NCBI GenBank assembly: GCA_021325375.1
Contig: JAJPHG010000042.1
Location: 1-64,000 of the forward strand
Length of the DNA stretch: 64,000 nt
Direction: 5' to 3'
Origin: Alphaproteobacteria bacterium
Lineage (GTDB): Bacteria > Pseudomonadota > Alphaproteobacteria > Micropepsales > Micropepsaceae
Shown: positions 60,240-64,000 of the stretch, piece by piece
Layout: the number at the start of each line of letters is the position of its first letter
Numbering within the stretch: position 1 is the stretch's first letter
Notes under the pieces: generated by a model
What the model saw: only the letters and a program-made list of their open reading frames with translations
Databases searched by the model: none
What the model was told of the DNA's origin: nothing
Made by a program: the position numbers and the translations under genes

Positions 60240-60619
60240 GGAAGCGTCTTGCGATCGGGAGTTATGGCGAAGCCCAGCCGCTCGGCGGCAGCATGAAGCT
60301 TTTTGTCGCGGGTCCACAAACCGGTACCCGGCAGCAGCCTGACCGCGGCAAGCAAATGCGCGTCGACATACCCGATCCCGCTCACGACTAGACCCCGGCT
60401 GTTTATGAGATGAAGAACTTCGTCATCGGAAGCGCGAGGCGCCTGAGTCATCTTCTTTAAATCCAAAAGGATCGCGTCTCGCCGCTTCAGATAGCCCAAA
60501 GCAATTTCGCCGATGACGAAGGGATGCATGAGTACCTGCTCCGCATCGAGCAAGATAGCCAATGTTGGATCTTCGAAGCGAAGATGATCGGCCCAAACCG
60601 AGCTGTCGGCCAAGATCAC
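60236..60619 (-). CDS. vapC: VapC family PIN-domain toxin
   Basis: 127 residues. The four acidic PIN residues are Asp4 (MILADSSVW), Glu38 (VIGEIALG), Asp86 (GYVDAHLL) and Asp104 (WTRDKKLHA). It is an Mg2+-dependent RNase inhibiting translation. Overlaps vapB by 4 nt and the citE-like gene by 4 nt, so citE now depends on it for translation coupling. Confidence 0.92.
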   Translation of the reverse strand: MILADSSVWADHLRFEDPTLAILLDAEQVLMHPFVIGEIALGYLKRRDAILLDLKKMTQAPRASDDEVLHLINSRGLVVSGIGYVDAHLLAAVRLLPGTGLWTRDKKLHAAAERLGFAITPDRKTLP

Positions 60620-60813
60620 GGCTTGCCGAAGCGGCGGCGAGGCGGCGCGCGAAATTGGGGTTCGGTGCCACCCAGCCGTGCGAGCCGGCGCGCGGCCTCC
60701 CGCTCCACGAGCGACTTCAGCCCCGCGTTCACCAGCGCGGTTCTTTCCTTGATGCCGGTATATTTTTCCGCGTCGGCGAGCAATTCGTCGTCCAGCGTGA
60801 TCGTGGTGCGCAT
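60616..60813 (-). CDS. vapB: VapB family antitoxin
   Basis: 65 residues. N-terminal ribbon-helix-helix MRTTITLDDELLADAEKYTG and a C-terminal tail (GTEPQFRAPPRRRFGKP) that should wrap VapC. The operator with repeated GCATCA lies at 60827-60852 upstream. Full pair with vapC. Confidence 0.9.
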   Translation of the reverse strand: MRTTITLDDELLADAEKYTGIKERTALVNAGLKSLVEREAARRLARLGGTEPQFRAPPRRRFGKP

Positions 60814-60826
60814 GAGAAGCTCCTAT

Positions 60827-60852
60827 GCATCACTCTTAGCATCAAATGATGC
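60827..60852 (-). promoter_or_regulatory. vapBC operator candidate
   Basis: GCATCA (60827-60832), then GCATCA (60839-60844), then AA, then TGATGC (60847-60852): a near-perfect palindrome at 60839-60852 plus one more direct half-site 12 bp away, 14 nt before the vapB ATG. VapB-type antitoxins usually bind such dyads. Confidence 0.55.
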
Positions 60853-60903
60853 GGGAATCAATGCCAGGTTTTAAACAACATCAGGACTACTTTCCGCGCA
60901 ACG

Positions 60904-61062
60904 CTACGACGAATGCGCACGCAGCGCCCGCGCCGCGGGCCGGTTCTCGGCGGCGACCGAATCCTCGAGATCCAGGATCAGCGCGTCGGCGGGCGAGCCC
61001 TTCGCCTTGGCGAGCTTCTTCTCGCTGTCGGCGGGCACGAAGAGAAGCAAGCGCAGGATCAT
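60904..61062 (-). pseudogene. Truncated 5' copy of the citE-like gene left by vapBC insertion
   Basis: An ATG at 61062 opens a 52-codon frame reading MILRLLLFVPADSEKKLAKA and DALILDLEDSVAAENRPAAR, then diverges and stops at 60904. Bases 60922-61062 match 60099-60239 (the start of the intact citE) over 141 bp with about eleven differences by hand count. It overlaps the membrane-protein gene stop as ATGA, the original operon position. Confidence 0.8.
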
Positions 61063-61268
61063 CGCGGCACCTTCCTGCTCGACACCAACAGCACCACCCC
61101 GGCGATCAGCGCCAAGCTGCCGGCGACGCCGATATAGAACAGGCCATCGCCGCTCAGGCCGACCGTATGGTAACCCGTGACCAGATGCAGCGCCTCCACC
61201 GGAAACAGCGACGCAAGGCCGAGCGCGATGAGCATCACGCCAAGCGCGGCTCCCGCCCAGCGGCTCAT
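61059..61268 (-). CDS. Small membrane protein in the maoC-citE operon
   Basis: 69 residues from the ATG at 61268, which overlaps the maoC-like stop (ATGA). Two membrane segments (ALGVMLIALGLASLFPVEAL and GLFYIGVAGSLALIAGVVLLV). The longer upstream frame is a shadow. No family recognised. Its stop overlaps the start of the truncated citE copy, again as ATGA. Confidence 0.65.
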   Translation of the reverse strand: MSRWAGAALGVMLIALGLASLFPVEALHLVTGYHTVGLSGDGLFYIGVAGSLALIAGVVLLVSSRKVPR

Positions 61269-61720
61269 TGCTTCGGCTTCCCCAGCATCAGCGCGCTGCG
61301 TTTGCATTGGGCGACGATCTCGCCACGCTGATTGATCGCCTTGTGCTGGAAGACGACGATGCCCTGGCCGGGGCGCGACTTGCTGGCGCGCAGCTCGAGC
61401 ACCTCGCTCTCCACATGCAGCGTGTCGCCGTGGAAGACGGGCTTGGGGAAGCGCACCTCGTCCATGCCGAGATTGGCGACGGTGGTGCCCAAGGTCGTGT
61501 CGCCGACCGAGATGCCGATCATCAGCCCCAGCGTGAAGAGCGAATTGACGATGCGCGTGCCGAACTCGGTCGTCTTGGCGTATTCCTCGTCGAGATGGAG
61601 TTGGGCGGGGTTGTGCGTCATCGCGGTGAAGAAGACGTTGTCGGCCTCCGTCACCGTGCGGCGGATCGGATGGGCGAAGGTCCGTCCGACCGAGAATTCC
61701 TCGAAAAAAAGACCTGGCAT
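61265..61720 (-). CDS. MaoC-like hot-dog dehydratase
   Basis: 151 residues. The motif FTAMTHNPAQLHLDEEYAKT carries the hydratase Asp/His, followed by GTRIVNSLFTLGLMIGISV. MaoC-like hydratases beside CitE-like lyases are known in acyl-CoA and citramalate or mesaconate pathways, so they probably handle one acyl-CoA intermediate in turn. First gene of the coupled unit maoC, membrane protein, citE. Confidence 0.85.
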   Translation of the reverse strand: MPGLFFEEFSVGRTFAHPIRRTVTEADNVFFTAMTHNPAQLHLDEEYAKTTEFGTRIVNSLFTLGLMIGISVGDTTLGTTVANLGMDEVRFPKPVFHGDTLHVESEVLELRASKSRPGQGIVVFQHKAINQRGEIVAQCKRSALMLGKPKQ

Positions 61721-61791
61721 GGTGTCCTCTTGACCGCGCGCTTCCGACTTTAGCGGCGAACGCGCTAAAGTGAAGGCAAAAGGAGCGGCCC

Positions 61792-62166
61792 ATGCTGACC
61801 GATGCCAAGACCGGCGCCTTCCTCGCCGTCACCGACCGCGCGCGCGCCAAGGAATTCTACGGTGGCACGCTCGGCTTCGCGCTGCGCCACGAGGACCAGT
61901 ACGCGCTCGTCTTCGACTCCAACGGCACGACGCTGCGCGTCTCGCCGGTGAAGAGTTTCACGCCGCAGCCCTTCACCGTGCTCGGCTGGGAAGTCGCCGA
62001 CATCAAGAAGGCGGTGGCGGCGCTCGCCGCGCGCGGCATCGAGTTCGTGCGCGTGCCCGGCCTGCCCCAGGACGAACAGGGCATCTGGTCGCCCGCGCCC
62101 GGCATCTTCGTCGCCTGGTTCAAGGACCCCGACGGGAATATGCTGAGCCTGGGGCAGCACGGATAG
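61792..62166 (+). CDS. VOC family protein (glyoxalase/bleomycin-resistance type)
   Basis: 124 residues of the single-domain VOC fold: SPAPGIFVAWFKDPDGNMLSL at the end and FLAVTDRARAKEFYGGTLGF at the start. The metal ligands of gloA are not all present, and the role is open. It ends 9 nt before the non-canonical start of the SRPBCC protein and probably shares its mRNA. Confidence 0.8.
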   Translation: MLTDAKTGAFLAVTDRARAKEFYGGTLGFALRHEDQYALVFDSNGTTLRVSPVKSFTPQPFTVLGWEVADIKKAVAALAARGIEFVRVPGLPQDEQGIWSPAPGIFVAWFKDPDGNMLSLGQHG

Positions 62167-62175
62167 GAGCAGCCG

Positions 62176-62724
62176 ACGACAAACGATCCCACCCGCCGGG
62201 ACATCGCGCGGCTCGCGGTCCTGGCCGCGGGCGCGGCGCTGCCTTCGGTCGCGCGCGCCGCGACCGACACACCCGGCCTGTCGCACGATGCCGAGGCGAT
62301 CCATCAGGAGATCCGCTTCTTCACCAAACGGCAGCGCATCTACGCCGCGCTAACCACCGCGTCGCAGTTCGACGCCATCGTCAAGCTCGGCGCCGCGGCG
62401 CGCTCCGGCAAGATCGGACCGGCGCCGGCCGAGATCTCGACCGAGGCCGGCGGCGCGTTCAAGATCTTCGGCGGCTTCATCTCGGGCCGCAACATCGAGC
62501 TGGCCGCCGGCACGCGCCTCGTCCAGGCCTGGCGCGAGGCATCGTGGGATGCGGGCACCTACTCTCTGGTAAGTTTCGAGCTTCGCGACGAAGGCGCCCG
62601 CACACGGCTGATCTTCAACCACACCGGCTTTCCGCGCGGCGCGGGAAATCATCTCTCGATCGGCTGGTATGACAATTACTGGCTGCCGATGGGGAGATAT
62701 CTCAACGCGGGATTTGCAGGATGA
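62176..62724 (+). CDS. SRPBCC/AHSA1 domain protein with ACG (non-canonical) start
   Basis: 182 codons from an ACG at 62176. The RBS-like TAGGAG (62164-62169) is at ideal spacing. In this frame there is no ATG, GTG or TTG until the last 12 codons, and the TAG of the VOC gene closes it upstream. The N-terminus TRRDIARLAVLAAGAALPSV is a Tat-like signal. The domain has GGAFKIFGGFISGRNIELAA, VSFELRDEGARTRLIFNHTG and SIGWYDNYWLPMGRYL, matching AHSA1/polyketide cyclase folds. Either ACG initiates weakly, or a true start ATG has mutated. Confidence 0.6.
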   Translation, partial: TTNDPTRRDIARLAVLAAGAALPSVARAATDTPGLSHDAEAIHQEIRFFTKRQRIYAALTTASQFDAIVKLGAAARSGKIGPAPAEISTEAGGAFKIFGGFISGRNIELAAGTRLVQAWREASWDAGTYSLVSFELRDEGARTRLIFNHTGFPRGAGNHLSIGWYDNYWLPMGRYLNAGFAG

Positions 62725-63223
62725 CGATCGGCTCGCCCTTGTAGGTCGTGCGCGTCTCCTCGCGGAAGCCCACGCGTTCGGCGACGCGCAGGGACGGCGT
62801 GTTCTCGGGCGCGATGATGCAGACCATGCGCACCTTGCCGAAGCGCCGCTCCGCCCAGGCGAGGATGGCGCGCACCGCCTCGGTCGCATAGCCCTTGCCG
62901 TGCGCGGAGGGCAGAAGGCCCCAGCCGATCTCCGGCACGCCGTGGAACGACGGCACGATGTCGCGCTTGACGTCGAGGATGCCCGCCTCGCCGATGCGCG
63001 CGCCGCTCGATTTCTCCACGATCGCCCAGAAGCCGAAGCCGAGAAGCGCCCAGTGGCCCGCGAGGCGCATGAACTTGGCCCAAGCGTCCTCTTCGCTGAG
63101 CGGCGCGCCGCCGATGAAGCGCGTGACGATGGGCTCCCGCCACATCGCCGCATAGGACGGGAAGTCCTCGACCGTGTGGCCGCGCAGGATCAGGCGTTCG
63201 GTCTCGATGACGGGGATATCCAT
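62702..63223 (-). CDS. GNAT acetyltransferase, RimJ type (1)
   Basis: 173 residues from the ATG at 63223. ETERLILRGHTVEDFPSY at the start and LLPSAHGKGYATEAVRAILA (acetyl-CoA site) in the middle are the RimJ/RimL pattern. It overlaps the end of the convergent SRPBCC ORF by 23 nt. Two nucleotides after the second GNAT. Confidence 0.85.
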   Translation of the reverse strand: MDIPVIETERLILRGHTVEDFPSYAAMWREPIVTRFIGGAPLSEEDAWAKFMRLAGHWALLGFGFWAIVEKSSGARIGEAGILDVKRDIVPSFHGVPEIGWGLLPSAHGKGYATEAVRAILAWAERRFGKVRMVCIIAPENTPSLRVAERVGFREETRTTYKGEPIVILQIPR

Positions 63224-63225
63224 CT

Positions 63226-63753
63226 CTACAGCATCCGTTCGAAGACGAGGCGGCCAAGGCCGTAGCGCGTGGCGGTTGCGAATTGCTTGAAACCTACTTT
63301 CCCGGCGACGCGCAAGGAGGCGGTGTTGTCCGTCGAGATCACGCACACCGTGCGCGCGCCGCGTCCGAAGACGTCGCGCCCCCAATCGAGCGCCGCGTTC
63401 ACGGCCTCGGTCGCATAGCCCTTGCCGTGGGCGGATGCCGCGAGCGCCCAGCCCATCTCAGGCGCGCCGCACGCCGGATGCTCCGGCGGGCGCCTCTTGT
63501 CGGTGAAGCCGACATTGCCGATGCGCATCCCGCTTTCCTTCTCCACGACCGACCAGGTGCCGTATCCCATCAGCGCCCAATGTCCCGGCATGGAGGTGAA
63601 TTTCTGCCACGCCTCCTCCTCGGTGAGCAGATCGCCCTTGCCGAGATATTTCATCACCATGGGGTCGGAGCGCTCCGCCAGATAGGACACGAAGTCGCCG
63701 GCCGTGTGGGCACGCAGGATGAGACGATCAGTCGATAGAATCGGTACGCTCAT
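63226..63753 (-). CDS. GNAT acetyltransferase, RimJ type (2)
   Basis: 175 residues from the ATG at 63753. STDRLILRAHTAGDFVSYLA and ASAHGKGYATEAVNAALDW are the acetyl-CoA motifs. It is clearly a paralogue of the GNAT at 62702 and is likely co-transcribed with it (2-nt gap). Acceptor unknown; N-terminal or small-molecule amine. Confidence 0.85.
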   Translation of the reverse strand: MSVPILSTDRLILRAHTAGDFVSYLAERSDPMVMKYLGKGDLLTEEEAWQKFTSMPGHWALMGYGTWSVVEKESGMRIGNVGFTDKRRPPEHPACGAPEMGWALAASAHGKGYATEAVNAALDWGRDVFGRGARTVCVISTDNTASLRVAGKVGFKQFATATRYGLGRLVFERML

Positions 63754-63851
63754 GTTTGAGAGCCCAAAATATGATATGGTGCTGATTTGATGCGCTGCCG
63801 TGCCAACCAATGATGCACAACTAACTTCCTCCGCGCGAGACAAGACCATCT

Positions 63852-64000
63852 ATGCCGCATATCAACTACAAATTTCCAGGCTCGTTCGACCTTCGCGTGA
63901 TCGGATATTACTGCCTTGTGTCATATACGGTTTTTTTGCTTTTCAGTGTAGCTCTTGCGCACATTGTCTATGAAATCGATCCCTATTCCGGCTGGTCTGA
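63852..64000 (+). CDS. Partial membrane-associated protein, cut by the window edge
   Basis: ATG at 63852; 49 codons are visible without a stop. MPHINYKFPGSFDLRVIGYY is followed by one hydrophobic segment (CLVSYTVFLLFSVALAHIVY). The base composition is lower in GC than its neighbours. It is divergent from the GNAT pair. No family is recognised from this piece. Confidence 0.45.
   Translation, partial: MPHINYKFPGSFDLRVIGYYCLVSYTVFLLFSVALAHIVYEIDPYSGWS

Noticed and set aside
1..64000. tRNA or rRNA genes
   Set aside because: No cloverleaf or rRNA signature was noticed on either strand when reading; a proper scan was not possible.

Overview
The window looks like chromosomal DNA from a high-GC alphaproteobacterium. 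The evidence is strong GC bias at third codon positions, dense head-to-tail operons with ATGA overlaps, an hfaABD holdfast-anchor operon, a tonB-exbB-exbD-exbD system of the Caulobacterales/Sphingomonadales type, a probable alphaproteobacterial RpoH heat-shock promoter, and intergenic palindromic elements of a kind common in Rhizobiales-like genomes. I favour a Caulobacterales- or Micropepsales/Rhizomicrobium-like organism, but no rRNA gene is present to fix this. I see no rRNA, tRNA, CRISPR, prophage or insertion sequence.

Layout. 0-4.2 kb: a GT4 glycosyltransferase, then a three-gene cassette (GT-C membrane protein, GT2, GtrA) resembling a gtr surface-glycosylation unit. 4.2-6.7 kb: an AhpD-like protein and modBC without modA. 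7-9.9 kb: a secreted protein of unknown function and a TPR-like protein, the latter closing the tonB-exbB-exbD-exbD operon (9-12.5 kb, minus strand). 13-14.6 kb: glyoxalase I and threonine aldolase. 14.7-18.4 kb: a large autotransporter. 18.7-19.9 kb: a pentapeptide-repeat protein. 19.9-23.5 kb: eight consecutive minus-strand genes for small exported paralogues with two cysteines per domain. I cannot assign this family to any named one, and it is the best candidate here for an undescribed system. 23.6-25.1 kb: a methyltransferase and an esterase. 25.3-36 kb: secreted repeat proteins (two HAF-type, three cysteine-bearing GloVer-type), Hsp20, a XRE regulator with a palindromic operator, GumN-like, SCP2 and lysophospholipase-like genes. 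36-41.6 kb: hisN, SDR, brnTA, typA and a capsule-type glycosyltransferase. 41.8-46.2 kb: an RND efflux pair. 46-51 kb: lipoprotein, aldo/keto reductase and TonB-dependent receptor. 51-53 kb: DUF4389, a rhomboid-fold protein lacking its catalytic residues, and an HCCA isomerase-like protein. 53-55.7 kb: hfaABD behind a sigma-54-type promoter and ended by a strong terminator. 55.7-64 kb: a fourth GloVer protein, an OPT transporter, a maoC-(membrane)-citE operon interrupted by vapBC, a VOC protein, an SRPBCC protein without a canonical start codon, two GNATs, and a partial ORF at the edge.

The cell-surface theme is strong: holdfast anchor, autotransporter, TonB uptake, surface glycosylation and about fourteen exported repeat or small proteins. 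A second theme is four families of intergenic palindromes (A-D below) that touch gene ends closely enough to supply stop codons, a Shine-Dalgarno sequence, or the base next to a start codon.

All functional calls come from reading motifs. No database search was run.
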